Source: Bacteroidota bacterium (lineage in GTDB: Bacteria; Bacteroidota; Bacteroidia; SXHM01). Taken from it: a stretch of 35,942 bases of DNA. The number at the start of each line of letters is the position of its first letter. The stretch's first letter is position 1. Under the pieces are notes generated by a model. That model saw nothing but the letters and a program-made list of their open reading frames with translations. It did not search any database and was not told the origin of the DNA. The stretch covers positions 1 to 35,942 of the forward strand of contig CANJWH010000033.1 of the NCBI GenBank assembly GCA_947478465.1. Reading direction: 5' to 3'. The translations under genes and the position numbers were made by a program. Positions 26,401-34,198 of this stretch are shown here, in pieces.

Positions 26401-26722
26401 CGCCAGAAGAGCCATTAGGATTTGCACAGGTTATATTTGGACCTGTGCCATTACACTGTGGTGAAATATCTGTTTGTGAAACCAAAACTAAGGGAATTGA
26501 AAAGGTTGGAGATCCAACCGTAGGATAGTTGAAAATTTCAAGCCCGTTGCTTACATCAATGGTTACAATTCCGCTATTACAGTCGCGGTAACCTTTCATA
26601 GTAAACTGAAATTGACCGTTTGGAAGGCAAACCCAAGTTATTTCACCACCCATAAGGTGCGTGGCTTTTATGCTTCCGGCTGAAAGCATCAACAATAAAA
26701 ATCCTAAGAAAAACTTCTTCAA
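23402..26722 (-). CDS. Large surface protein with FN3-like repeats and type B T9SS sorting domain
   Basis: 1106 residues. A signal peptide (1-20) is followed by the ATHLMGGEITW start seen in many Bacteroidota surface proteins. A beta-rich N-terminal region (about 20-445) with cysteines and PKD/cadherin-like segments precedes at least five FN3-like units (about 450-1000) with recurring 'Y.IY.S..G....I' strands and YYYI/YYYK patterns. The end (about 1015-1106: VPNAFAPEG, YTRWGERIF, W.G.FDGK.VPQGVYVY) is a CHU_C / gliding-motility-associated type B sorting domain, which directs T9SS export and attachment. It is probably an adhesin or matrix protein; no enzyme motif is seen. The composition is rich in Thr, Asn, Ser and Tyr. 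A promoter-like sequence lies about 20-50 bases upstream of the start. Confidence 0.9.
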   Translation of the reverse strand: MKKFFLGFLLLMLSAGSIKATHLMGGEITWVCLPNGQFQFTMKGYRDCNSGIVTIDVSNGLEIFNYPTVGSPTFSIPLVLVSQTDISPQCNGTGPNITCANPNGSSGAVEEFIFQTAPVTLTGTPPPEGWILSYDGCCRNSAVTNLLNAGNEGFVLRAKMFAYNGQNTNPCYDSSPQFIEKPATIICAGYPFTYNHNAVDSELDSLSYQWSNALDDFFGAWTPTNPPQLTYIAGYSATSPLPGTTQNGANVPAQLNANTGEVSFTSFTPGNFVTIVKVEAWKCGILVAEIYREIQVTILAGCALNTKPAVPPLGGIFTNFSTTVTAGDLVTFNLSGADPEFLPNGNPQTVSIDATGSQFGTGYTNAGAGCLNPPCATLNPPPQISGPQGAATTFTWQTDCNHIAYNDICATTSNTYTFVFRVADDFCPAPAVSIITVSVTVQAWATVPPPSLRCVSVLANGDVQLSWVPPPDPENRFDSYHIYESTSETGPYTVIDSIFNINTTTYTHIGAGANTASHYYYIRTRSGCNGEVFTEPTDTLQSILLDVTNPGTGSAALSWNALAVPLPATTYSGYYRIYREFPTGNWTLIDSTQGLTYDDEITLCDAFINYRVEIEDDAGCISVSSIDGDIFQDLTPPVSPSIDSVSVDVAGGLNQAGIGWNINPSGDTEGYIIYQNINNSWTPIDTAWGLNNTYYLNGNSTAGQGSETYRVAAIDSCDNTSPLGDIHSSIFLGVNVDICLRQANLSWNAYTGWSNGVSQYQIYFSENGGARTLAGSVGGTNTTFIHQNLTANSIYCYYVRAIDTGSSRSAASNDTCVLAEIPVAPLYTYIRTVTVPQTGGVDTYTYVDIAADITEYAISRSEDNVLYNIIGTTPYSGISTIYYFDADARSNERSYYYKTIAVDSCGSYVDTSEYARTIFLIAEGKADRKNYLNWNKYEIWLGNVAAYNIYRSIDGVFNPIPLATVNPSDTFYVDNVADIIEGNGTFCYYIQALEDVGNPYGFAETSTSNVACAYQLPNFFVPNAFAPEGLNNIFIPVTLFVADENYTMEIYTRWGERIFMTNDKYEGWNGIFDGKLVPQGVYVYSFHFQSAAGFQYTKTGTVTLIK

Positions 26723-26742
26723 GAATTGAATTTAATAGTTCG

Positions 26743-26774
26743 TAAAAATACGAAACAATGTTTTGATTAACAAG
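26743..26774 (-). promoter_or_regulatory. Putative promoter of the large T9SS surface-protein gene
   Basis: On the minus strand, a TTG (complement of 26771-26773) is followed after 20 bases by TATTTTTA (complement of 26743-26750), close to the Bacteroidota TTG-N19/20-TAnnTTTG pattern with one mismatch in the -7 box. It lies 20 bases upstream of the start codon. Confidence 0.45.
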
Positions 26775-26803
26775 CGTTACGCTGATTTAGACTAACAGCC
26801 TTA

Positions 26804-28102
26804 TTAACCAAATAAACGATGCGTTAAAGCGTTATTAAAAACGCCTTTTGAATCAAGTCTATTTTTCAGTTCTTTGAACCTTTCAAATTCCGGGAAAGAT
26901 TTGCTTACTTTCTCAGAATCAGGCGTAAATTCCTTAGGCCAGTGAGGTCTTGCGCCATAAGAACACATCAGTTCTTCAAACCCTGTCATATATTCTTTCC
27001 AATAGCGTTTGCCATATTGATAAGCGCCAATGTAACAGGCATCTCTTTTGTAAGCCGGGCTAAGCCAGGTATCATCTGCTTTTACAAAGCGCACTTCCAC
27101 CACAAAATTGATGTAAAGTTTTTTGCGTTCAATCATTTCTTTCAGTTTTTTCAGGACTTCCGAAGCATGTTCAATCGGAATGGCATACTCCGTTTCAAAA
27201 TGTATGGGCGGCATGGGAACATTAAATACTTCCCATGTTTTTTCAATGCGCGATACTTTTTTGAAGTGGATTTTATTAATCAACTTGTTGATACCGGGAA
27301 CTAGTTCAGGAATCAAGTCACCAAGTCTTAGCATGAATACAAAAAACACGTTCACTAAAAACGATTCGTCCATGAATTTCTGAAACGCAGAACGAGGTTT
27401 CAATTCTTCATTTGTTCTGAAATATCTGTAAATACCAACTAATGGTGCATGCGGAAACCACCAGAGTTTTAAGTGATCGGTAGATTTGATTAATTCAGGA
27501 ATTTTTTCAAGAGTTTCTTCGAAAGGTAATGCATATGATTCATCACGAAGATTAAAAACATCAACGCATTGAATAGTGAGTTCCGATACAATTCCCAGAA
27601 CACCCAGGTTTATTCTTACTGCCGGCAGCAATTCTGCATTTTCGTTCTCATTAATTATTAAAACTGTTCCATCCGCTAAAATCAATTTCATGCCAATAAT
27701 CTGCGTGGAAATGTTCCCGAATTTTATTCCTGTTCCGTGTGTTCCTGTGGCTGTAGCTCCTGCAATACTTTGCTCTGATACAGAGCCAAGGTTAGCGAGT
27801 GAAAGTCCATTTTCGCGCAGAATAACATTCAAATTTTTTAAACGAATTCCTGCCTGAACGATAACCTGTTTTTTTTCTTTGTCAATGTTTAAAGCCTTGC
27901 TGTAGTTGTCAAGATTAATAAGATAATGTGTTGGTAAAGCCAGTGCTGACCAAGAATGGGCAGCACCAACCAATTTTATTTTTTTATTTTTTGCAACTGC
28001 ATTTTTTACAATTTGAATTATTTCAGATTCCCCCGAAGGCTGAAAATAATTTTCAGCAGTTCCGGTTACATTGCCTGCCCAGTTTTTGAATTTATACGCC
28101 AT
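26804..28102 (-). CDS. FAD-linked aldonolactone oxidase-like protein
   Basis: 432 residues from the ATG at 28102, which gives the conserved FKNWAGN start of the family. The FAD-binding (PCMH) domain (about 15-180) shows GAAHSWSA (46-53, where a covalent FAD histidine is usual) and ATATGTHGTG (115-124). The C-terminal ALO domain ends with the diagnostic GARPHWPKEF motif. Relatives include L-gulonolactone, D-arabinono-lactone and alditol oxidases; which polyol or lactone is used cannot be decided. No signal peptide or membrane helix is evident. A longer frame to 28249 would run into the divergent glycosyltransferase gene and adds a non-conserved 49-residue tail, so it is not used. The 51-base region before 28154 is shared with that gene. 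Confidence 0.88.
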   Translation of the reverse strand: MAYKFKNWAGNVTGTAENYFQPSGESEIIQIVKNAVAKNKKIKLVGAAHSWSALALPTHYLINLDNYSKALNIDKEKKQVIVQAGIRLKNLNVILRENGLSLANLGSVSEQSIAGATATGTHGTGIKFGNISTQIIGMKLILADGTVLIINENENAELLPAVRINLGVLGIVSELTIQCVDVFNLRDESYALPFEETLEKIPELIKSTDHLKLWWFPHAPLVGIYRYFRTNEELKPRSAFQKFMDESFLVNVFFVFMLRLGDLIPELVPGINKLINKIHFKKVSRIEKTWEVFNVPMPPIHFETEYAIPIEHASEVLKKLKEMIERKKLYINFVVEVRFVKADDTWLSPAYKRDACYIGAYQYGKRYWKEYMTGFEELMCSYGARPHWPKEFTPDSEKVSKSFPEFERFKELKNRLDSKGVFNNALTHRLFG

Positions 28103-28153
28103 GAATTTGAAATCAATTAAATGCAAATGTGTATATTTTCTTAGACTCGTGCT

Positions 28154-29230
28154 GTGAAAACGAAAAAACGTATTCTTGTTTGCCCGCTCGATTGGGGACT
28201 TGGTCATGCTACGCGCTGCATTCCTGTAATTCATGAATTGCAGAAACAAGGCGCAGTAGTAATTATTGCTGCTGATAAACGCCCGCTGGAATTATTGAAA
28301 CAAGAATTTCCCCAACTACAGTTTATAGTTTTCCCCGGTTACGAAATTGCTTATCCCGAAAACGGAAGCATGGTTTTTAAAATGGCTTTTTCCATTCCTA
28401 AAATTCTGAAGAAAATAAATGAGGAAAAAAAGTTTTTAAAGGAAATTGTCAGCAAAGAAATAATAGACGGAGTAATTTCAGATAATCGTTACGGATTAGG
28501 TATTTCTGATGTTCCCTCGGTTCTGATGCTACACCAATTGATGATAAAATCTCCATTTGGTGAAAGTGTTTTGCATCAAATCACACTCAATTATGTAAAA
28601 CAATTCTCCTTCTGCTGGGTTCCTGATTTACCCGGAGAAAACAATTTATCAGGTGACCTTGCTCATCAATATCTTTTACCAGATAACGCTAGATTTGTTG
28701 GCGCATTGTCACGCTTTTCATCTTTCCAGAAAAATGAAAAGACAGAAACGAAATACGATTCATTGGTAATTATTTCCGGTCCTGAACCGCAGCGCACAGT
28801 TTTTGAAAAAATGATTATGCAGCAGGTTCCCAAACTCCCGCAACAAACCTTGGTTGTGTTGGGAAAGCCTGAAAATATCGCAAAATCAGAGAAAATTGGT
28901 AATGCTGAAATTGTCTCACATTTAAATGCAGAGCAACTATTCAATGCAATTTCAGCAAGTAAATTAGTATTGACCCGCCCCGGCTATTCAACCATTATGG
29001 ATTTAGCGGTGATGAAAAAGAAAGCAATTTTTGTCCCAACACCCGGACAAACTGAACAAGAGTATTTAGGAAACTTATATCATCAGAAAAAACTCCATCT
29101 GTGTGTAACGCAAAACGAGTTGAATATTGCAAAAGCAATTGAGCAAATTTCTGAATACACAGGCTTTACTGATTATCCAGGAACTGAATTGCTTTCAGAA
29201 AATGTGAAAGAATTTTTAAGGGCTTGTTAG
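28154..29230 (+). CDS. GT28/MurG-like glycosyltransferase
   Basis: 358 residues, GT-B fold. The N terminus reads ILVCPLDWGLGHATR (about 7-21), the Gly-rich loop region of GT28-type enzymes, and the C-terminal donor site shows LVLTRPGYSTIMDLAVM (about 275-291) followed by VPTPGQTEQEYLG (about 298-310). This type is frequent in Bacteroidota beside envelope genes and is probably a UDP-sugar-dependent transferase; it is not MurG itself by sequence pattern. The start is GTG 28154; there is no ATG near and the conserved strand begins six residues later. It is divergent from the lactone oxidase gene and ends one base before the stop codon of the convergent M16 gene. Confidence 0.84.
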   Translation: MKTKKRILVCPLDWGLGHATRCIPVIHELQKQGAVVIIAADKRPLELLKQEFPQLQFIVFPGYEIAYPENGSMVFKMAFSIPKILKKINEEKKFLKEIVSKEIIDGVISDNRYGLGISDVPSVLMLHQLMIKSPFGESVLHQITLNYVKQFSFCWVPDLPGENNLSGDLAHQYLLPDNARFVGALSRFSSFQKNEKTETKYDSLVIISGPEPQRTVFEKMIMQQVPKLPQQTLVVLGKPENIAKSEKIGNAEIVSHLNAEQLFNAISASKLVLTRPGYSTIMDLAVMKKKAIFVPTPGQTEQEYLGNLYHQKKLHLCVTQNELNIAKAIEQISEYTGFTDYPGTELLSENVKEFLRAC

Positions 29231-29231
29231 T

Positions 29232-30518
29232 TTACTGAAGTTTACCCACCACCAACTCATAAAAATCTTCCTCCCGCAAATACTTATTGGCGAGTGCCTG
29301 AATTTCAGCAGGAGTAATAGTCTTCACTGTTTTTATCCAGCGTTGGTAGTAAGAATAATCCAAGCCATATTTCAGTAGGCTGATGTATTTTTCTGCCAGT
29401 GCAAATGGGCCATCCACATCTTTCAGGAAAACGCCCAACATATAACTTTTTACAGTATCCAATTCTTCTTGCGACACAGGTTCTTCTCGCAGGATTTTCA
29501 TTTCAGCATAAATTTCTTTCAGTGTTGCTTTGGTTACTTCAACTCCAACTTCACTCCCGATTGACCAAATTCCAGTAGTTCCCAGCGGAATAAGTCCTGA
29601 GCCTATCCCGTAGGTGTAGCCTTTGTCTTCGCGGATATTTGTCATCAGGCGCGAACCAAAATAGCCTCCAAAAACAGTATTCAAAACCTGCAGAGGAATA
29701 TAATCAGGATGTGTTTTGCTGAACAGCGGACGGGCAAGTTTAATGGCACTTTGCACAACATTCGGCACCTCATGCACCTGTTTTTTATCAGAAGAGGGCA
29801 GGGGAGCGGGCGTGTTGTTATTAAATGCCGAAATCTTTGTCGGAACGCTTCCAAATTCTTTTTTGAAAGTTTCTATAACTTCCTGAGTTACTCTTCCCGA
29901 AATAATAACATCGCAATCTAATGTGCGGTAGTGTGCCCGATGAAAGTCTAATAATTGTTCACGTGTTACTGTGTCAAAATCTTCAGGAATAACGCGGTAT
30001 CCGAACGGATGATTTTCTCCGTAAAGCATTCCGTAAATAAGTTTTGAAGCCAGCGTTGATACTTTTTTTTCGCCTGAGATAAGTTTTTGTTTGCTGTTTT
30101 CACGATAGGTTTTCAGTTCGTTCTCGGGATACGATGCGTTCAATAATACATCCTTAATTACTGGGAGGGTTTTATCCAGATGCTTGCTCAGCGTATAAAG
30201 CACAAGTGCCGGTGTGTCGCGTGAAGAATCGGTTTTCATGTAAGCACCATAGAAATCTAATTGCTCAGAAATTTCCTTTGAAGTGCGCGTGTCAGTTCCT
30301 TCTCCTATGGCTTCGATTGTCATTGCTGCAACCAGGCGTGCCGGCTGTTTCAGTGCTCCTGCCGAAAAAAGAAATTCTACCTGCAATACATCCTGCGTTC
30401 CTGAATTCAGAATATGAAGAGGCAGTCCGTTTGCAAGCGTAATGTGTTCAGCTTCCTGTAACTCAATATCAGGAAAGGGTTTTACTGCGGGTTCTTGGGT
30501 TCTGTCTAAAGTTTCCAT
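29232..30518 (-). CDS. M16 family protein lacking the zinc motif (non-catalytic subunit)
   Basis: 428 residues with the two-domain M16 peptidase fold. The N-terminal strands (ITLANGLPLHIL, VEFLFSAGALKQP) align with the usual start, but where HxxEH should be, the sequence reads LVAAMTIEAIGEG, so zinc binding is lost. The C-terminal half keeps the DKGYTYGIGSG motif (about 306-316), the Arg/Tyr substrate-contact region. Such proteins pair with a catalytic M16 subunit, as in bacterial two-subunit peptidases and mitochondrial processing peptidase. The catalytic partner gene lies upstream on the same strand, separated by 86 bases that contain a palindromic repeat. No signal peptide is seen. Confidence 0.9.
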   Translation of the reverse strand: METLDRTQEPAVKPFPDIELQEAEHITLANGLPLHILNSGTQDVLQVEFLFSAGALKQPARLVAAMTIEAIGEGTDTRTSKEISEQLDFYGAYMKTDSSRDTPALVLYTLSKHLDKTLPVIKDVLLNASYPENELKTYRENSKQKLISGEKKVSTLASKLIYGMLYGENHPFGYRVIPEDFDTVTREQLLDFHRAHYRTLDCDVIISGRVTQEVIETFKKEFGSVPTKISAFNNNTPAPLPSSDKKQVHEVPNVVQSAIKLARPLFSKTHPDYIPLQVLNTVFGGYFGSRLMTNIREDKGYTYGIGSGLIPLGTTGIWSIGSEVGVEVTKATLKEIYAEMKILREEPVSQEELDTVKSYMLGVFLKDVDGPFALAEKYISLLKYGLDYSYYQRWIKTVKTITPAEIQALANKYLREEDFYELVVGKLQ

Positions 30519-30534
30519 ATCGAGTTTTATTATT

Positions 30535-30596
30535 CGTCATGCTGAACTTGTTTCAGCATCTTGATTTTGAGGTTCCGAAACAAGTTCGGAATGACG
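30535..30596. repeat. Palindromic repeat (GTCATGCTGAACTTGTTTCAGCAT type) between M16 genes
   Basis: The outer arms CGTCAT (30535-30540) and ATGACG (30591-30596) are complementary. Inside, GCTGAA...TTCAGC and TTCCGAA...TTCGGAA each form a hairpin, and AACTTGTTT pairs with AAACAAGTT across the element, so two alternative folds (one long cruciform or two hairpins) are possible. The words are those of a common dispersed intergenic repeat in Bacteroidota and other groups. It takes up most of the 86-base gap between two genes expected to be in one operon. Confidence 0.78.
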
Positions 30597-30604
30597 GAAT
30601 TAGT

Positions 30605-31846
30605 TTATTTTTTCTTCGCGTGATAATAAAGTGTTGAGCAATTGGTATCCACCAGCGTTTTCTCGGCAAGTTCTTTTACCTTTTCAACTCTTACTGATTG
30701 GTATTTCTCCGCTTCCTGATTTACTCCTTCTGCATCCCCCATTAATTCAAAGATGGCGAGGTTCAGCGCTTTGCCTTCTACACCCATTTCAGAAAAAACA
30801 AGTGATGCTTCCATGTTGTTTTTTATTTTCTGAAGTTCATTTGCATCTACAACAGTTGAGCACAGCTTATTTACTTCCTCGGCAATACCGGCTTCAGCTG
30901 TATTCATATCAATACCTTCCGAAACTTTTCCCGCAATAACCAATAATCCCGGATCGTCATCACCTGAGATATAGGCATTGATTTCGCTGAAGAGTTTTTT
31001 GTTCTTTACCAACTCAACATATAGCCGTGATGATTTTCCGCGAGAAAATAATTCGGAAATAACATCAAATGTATAGTAGTCAGGATTTCTTCTTCCGCAC
31101 ATGTGCCATGCTTTATAGATAGCATCGTAAGGTACATCAGCAGTGGTTTCCTCTTTACGTTCTTCGGTTTGCGGAGGTTCAACGGGAAGTTTGCGTTCCT
31201 TCTTTTCTCCTTTCGCAATTGGACCGAACCATTTTTCTGCCAGCTTTAATACTTCATCTGTTTTCACGTTTCCGGCAACAGAAAGAATAGCATTGTTAGG
31301 CAGGTAATGTTTTTTAAAAAATGCTTTTACATCATCCATCGTAGCATTTTCAATGTGAGAAATTTCTTTGCCAATGGTGTTCCATAAATAAGGATGCACT
31401 TTGTAGGCAAGCGGTTTCAGTTTCAGCCACACATCACCGTATGGTTGGTTTAAATAGCGTTGACGAAATTCTTCAATAACCACACTGCGCTGCACTTCCA
31501 GGCTTTTTTCAGAGAAGGCAAGGCTCAACATTCTATCACTCTCTAACCAAAAGCCTGTCTCCAGATTTTGTGCAGGAAGCGTTAAATAATAGTTGGTAAT
31601 ATCGTTGCTGGTAAAGGCATTATTTTCTCCTCCAACATTCTGCAGAGGCTCATCGTAATTTGGAATATTGACAGAGCCACCAAACATTAAATGCTCGAAT
31701 AAATGAGCGAAACCTGTTTTGTCCGGATCTTCATCACGTGCGCCTACATCGTATAAAATGTTCATGGCAGCAATGGGTGTAGAGCGGTCTTCGTGAACAA
31801 TCACTTTCAATCCGTTGCTCAATGTATGCTTTTCAAATTGTATCAT
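30605..31846 (-). CDS. M16 family zinc metallopeptidase (catalytic subunit)
   Basis: 413 residues. The inverted zinc motif HLFEH (His48, Glu51, His52) is intact within TGFAHLFEHLMFGGS. The third ligand is expected from the EEF region near residues 124-126 of RSVVIEEFRQRY. M16 enzymes cleave short unfolded peptides, often at basic residues, in a clamshell chamber formed with a non-catalytic partner, here the protein encoded downstream. No signal peptide is seen at this N terminus (MIQFEKHTLSNGLKVIVHED), so it is probably cytoplasmic unless exported otherwise. It begins 4 bases after the stop codon of the upstream flavin enzyme gene, suggesting a three-gene operon. Confidence 0.93.
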   Translation of the reverse strand: MIQFEKHTLSNGLKVIVHEDRSTPIAAMNILYDVGARDEDPDKTGFAHLFEHLMFGGSVNIPNYDEPLQNVGGENNAFTSNDITNYYLTLPAQNLETGFWLESDRMLSLAFSEKSLEVQRSVVIEEFRQRYLNQPYGDVWLKLKPLAYKVHPYLWNTIGKEISHIENATMDDVKAFFKKHYLPNNAILSVAGNVKTDEVLKLAEKWFGPIAKGEKKERKLPVEPPQTEERKEETTADVPYDAIYKAWHMCGRRNPDYYTFDVISELFSRGKSSRLYVELVKNKKLFSEINAYISGDDDPGLLVIAGKVSEGIDMNTAEAGIAEEVNKLCSTVVDANELQKIKNNMEASLVFSEMGVEGKALNLAIFELMGDAEGVNQEAEKYQSVRVEKVKELAEKTLVDTNCSTLYYHAKKK

Positions 31847-31850
31847 CTTT

Positions 31851-32798
31851 TCAGAAATCTGTTTTGTTCAACTCTGCTTTTGCTTCGTTGTATTCTTTAA
31901 TCATTTCTTCTACCACCTGTGCGGCAGGTTTTACATCGTGAATGTAGCCAGCGATTTGACCTATTTCTAATTCACCTTCATCCAGATCGCCTTCAAACAT
32001 TCCCTTTTTGGCACGTGCTCTTCCAAGTAATTGAACTATTTCATCCAATGATGCAGAGCGGTTTTCCGCCTCCTGCATTTGTTCGAAGAATTTGTTCTTT
32101 ATCAAACGTACCGGAACTAATTTCTTCATGGTTAATAATGTTCCGCCTTCTTCGGTTGCTACAATTTTGTTTTTAAAATTCTCGTGTGCCGATGATTCCA
32201 GTGTTGCAGCAAAACGACTTCCGACCTGCACACCATCAGCGCCTAATGCCATTGCTGCCAGCATCGCTCTTCCAGAGGCAATTCCTCCGGCTGCCATGAG
32301 AGGGATAGTGATTGCTTCTTTTACCATCGGTATTAAACAAAGTGTTGTTGTTTCTTCCCTTCCGTTGTGTCCTCCTGCTTCAAAGCCTTCTGCTACTAAT
32401 GCATCTACTCCTGCTTCCTGACTTTTCAAGGCAAACTTGGCACTGGAAACAACGTGCACTACTTTAATTCCGTGTTCGTGGAGAAAGCCTGTCCATGTTT
32501 TAGGGCTTCCCGCAGAGGTAAAAACTACAGGGACTTTTTCCTCAACAATAATATTCATCAATTGTTTAGTGTCGGGATAAAGCAAAGGCACATTTACCCC
32601 AAAAGGTTTGTTGGTTGCGGCTTTGCATTTCTGAATGTGTTCGCGCAGAACATCGGGATACATAGAGCCGGCACCGAGCAAACCGAGCCCACCACTGTTG
32701 CTTACAGCCGAGGCTAAGCGCCAGCCGCTGCACCAAATCATTCCTGCCTGAATTATGGGGTATTTTATGTTGAAAAGTTCTGTTATCCTGTTCTTCAT
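31851..32798 (-). CDS. Nitronate monooxygenase / FabK-like FMN oxidoreductase
   Basis: 315 residues from ATG 32798, which gives the family start [16 protein letters not shown]. The TIM-barrel FMN site is shown by IIQAGMIW (near the start), AGGHNGR (substrate-site His), [22 protein letters not shown] in two parts, and the GSRFAAT phosphate-binding segment. The family includes nitronate monooxygenases, which detoxify nitroalkane products, and the enoyl-ACP reductase FabK; sequence alone cannot separate these, and no fatty-acid genes adjoin. A longer frame to 32852 adds 18 non-conserved residues and would overlap the divergent promoter, so it is not used. The M16 catalytic-subunit gene follows 4 bases downstream. 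Confidence 0.85.
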   Translation of the reverse strand: MKNRITELFNIKYPIIQAGMIWCSGWRLASAVSNSGGLGLLGAGSMYPDVLREHIQKCKAATNKPFGVNVPLLYPDTKQLMNIIVEEKVPVVFTSAGSPKTWTGFLHEHGIKVVHVVSSAKFALKSQEAGVDALVAEGFEAGGHNGREETTTLCLIPMVKEAITIPLMAAGGIASGRAMLAAMALGADGVQVGSRFAATLESSAHENFKNKIVATEEGGTLLTMKKLVPVRLIKNKFFEQMQEAENRSASLDEIVQLLGRARAKKGMFEGDLDEGELEIGQIAGYIHDVKPAAQVVEEMIKEYNEAKAELNKTDF

Positions 32799-32815
32799 AT
32801 CATTATGTGTTGTAA

Positions 32816-32823
32816 TACTTTTG
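32816..32823 (+). promoter_or_regulatory. -7 box (TACTTTTG) for glyA
   Basis: An exact match to TAnnTTTG on the plus strand in the 61-base glyA/flavoprotein gap, 36 bases before the glyA ATG. A clear -33 TTG at the standard distance is not seen. Confidence 0.45.
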
Positions 32824-32831
32824 CTGCCGGA

Positions 32832-32860
32832 CGAAAGTACCAAAACAAACAATTATCAAA
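32832..32860 (-). promoter_or_regulatory. Putative promoter of the flavoprotein-M16 operon
   Basis: On the minus strand, TTTG (complement of 32857-32860) is followed after 17 bases by TACTTTCG (complement of 32832-32839), one base away from TAnnTTTG. It starts at the glyA ATG and points toward the plus-strand glyA box, so the two promoters overlap face to face. Confidence 0.4.
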
Positions 32861-34134
32861 TGAAAAAAGATACAGCCATTTTTGATTTAATCAAAAAAGA
32901 ACGCCACCGCCAGACTGTGGGAATTGAACTCATAGCATCGGAAAATTATGTGAGTGATGATGTGATGAAAGCCATGGGTTCGGTGCTTACCAATAAATAT
33001 GCAGAGGGGTATCCTGGCAAGCGCTATTATGGGGGTTGCGAGGTAGTGGATATTGTAGAACAGTTGGCTATTGACCGTTTGAAAAAATTATTCAATGCTG
33101 AATATGCGAATGTGCAGCCGCACTCGGGAGCACAGGCCAATGCAGCGGTGATGCTGGCGGTACTGAAAACCGGAGATACCATACTTGGATTGGATTTATC
33201 CATGGGAGGACATTTATCGCATGGTTCATCAGTTAACTATTCGGGTATGTTGTATAACCCGGTTTTTTATGGGGTGAAAAAGTCAAACGGCAGAGTGGAT
33301 TATGATGCGATGGAAAAAACTGCCATTAAAGAAAAACCAAAACTGATTATTGCAGGTGCTTCGGCACACTCGCGCGACTGGGATTTTAAGCGCATGCGCA
33401 AAATTGCTGATAAGGTAGGTGCTTTGCTGCTGGCTGATATTGCTCATCCTGCAGGGTTGATTGCACGGGGAATTTTGAACGACCCGATGCCGCATTGCCA
33501 TATTGTTACTTCTACCACGCACAAAACTTTACGCGGACCAAGAGGCGGAATTATTATGATGGGTAAAGATTTTGAAAATCCGATGGGGCACAAAACACAG
33601 AAAGGAGAAATTAAAATGATGTCGGCAGTATTGAACGGGGCTGTGTTTCCGGGAATACAAGGTGGACCGCTGGAACATGTGATTGCTGCCAAAGCGGTTT
33701 CGTTTGGCGAGGCGCTTTCTGACTCATACTTAAAATACTGCGTGCAGGTGGTGAAAAACTCGCAACTGATGGCCAAAGAGTTTATGGCAAAAGGCTATGA
33801 TGTTGTTTCGGGCGGAACGGATAACCACAGTATGCTGATTGACCTGCGGAGTAAAAACCTGAACGGAAAAGTGGCTGAGAATACTTTGGTAAAAGCTGAC
33901 ATAACGGTAAACAAGAATATGGTTCCGTTTGATGATAAATCTCCATTTATTACTTCGGGCTTTAGGGTTGGAACAGCAGCCATTACTACCAGAGGGCTGA
34001 AGGAAAAACATATTCCTGCTATTGTTGACCTTATTGATATTGTGCTGATGAACACTGAAAATGAGCAAGTATTAAAGGCGGTGAAGAAGGAAGTGAATAA
34101 GATGATGAGCAAATTTCCGCTGTTTGCGGAGTAA
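32860..34134 (+). CDS. glyA: Serine hydroxymethyltransferase
   Basis: 424 residues from ATG 32860, with the usual start [10 protein letters not shown]...GIELIASEN. It converts serine and tetrahydrofolate to glycine and 5,10-methylene-THF with PLP in the cytoplasm. Seen: the [14 protein letters not shown] loop, the [11 protein letters not shown] segment, DIAHPAG and the PLP lysine in [12 protein letters not shown]. The C-terminal [12 protein letters not shown] motif is intact. A frame open to 32755 would add a hydrophobic 35-residue N-terminal segment; this is not expected for GlyA and overlaps the divergent gene, so it is rejected. The base composition is somewhat richer in G/C than average for the window, as expected for a highly expressed gene. 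A strong terminator follows. Confidence 0.97.
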   Translation: MKKDTAIFDLIKKERHRQTVGIELIASENYVSDDVMKAMGSVLTNKYAEGYPGKRYYGGCEVVDIVEQLAIDRLKKLFNAEYANVQPHSGAQANAAVMLAVLKTGDTILGLDLSMGGHLSHGSSVNYSGMLYNPVFYGVKKSNGRVDYDAMEKTAIKEKPKLIIAGASAHSRDWDFKRMRKIADKVGALLLADIAHPAGLIARGILNDPMPHCHIVTSTTHKTLRGPRGGIIMMGKDFENPMGHKTQKGEIKMMSAVLNGAVFPGIQGGPLEHVIAAKAVSFGEALSDSYLKYCVQVVKNSQLMAKEFMAKGYDVVSGGTDNHSMLIDLRSKNLNGKVAENTLVKADITVNKNMVPFDDKSPFITSGFRVGTAAITTRGLKEKHIPAIVDLIDIVLMNTENEQVLKAVKKEVNKMMSKFPLFAE

Positions 34135-34153
34135 TTGAAGATTATAACTATAC

Positions 34154-34183
34154 AAAAAGCCCCGCTATTGGCGGGGCTTTTTA
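34154..34183 (+). terminator. Intrinsic terminator after glyA
   Basis: AAAAAGCCCCGC (34154-34165) pairs with GCGGGGCTTTTT (34171-34182) around a 5-base loop (TATTG), followed by a T-rich tract. It starts 20 bases after the glyA stop codon. Confidence 0.92.
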
Positions 34184-34186
34184 TTT

Positions 34187-34194
34187 TACTTTTG
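34187..34194 (+). promoter_or_regulatory. -7 box (TACTTTTG) immediately before the CDF gene
   Basis: An exact TAnnTTTG match only 4 bases before the ATG at 34199, directly after the glyA terminator. A TTG at 34168-34170 (in the terminator loop) is 16 bases upstream, slightly short for -33. If active, the transcript would be leaderless or nearly so. Confidence 0.4.
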
Positions 34195-34198
34195 TAGC

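Noticed and set aside
23402-26722. Internal duplication or frameshift in the large surface protein
   Set aside because: The repeated strands are divergent FN3-like units; the frame is continuous from signal peptide to sorting domain.
28103-28249. 49-residue N-terminal extension of the lactone oxidase
   Set aside because: It would overlap the divergent GT28-type gene, is not like the family N terminus, and a good ATG exists at 28102.
32799-32852. 18-residue extension of the nitronate monooxygenase-like protein
   Set aside because: The family N terminus begins at the internal ATG 32798, and the longer frame crosses the putative promoter.
32755-32859. Membrane-anchored N-terminal extension of GlyA
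   Set aside because: The extension is hydrophobic only by chance: it overlaps the divergent gene and promoter region, and the standard GlyA start is at ATG 32860.
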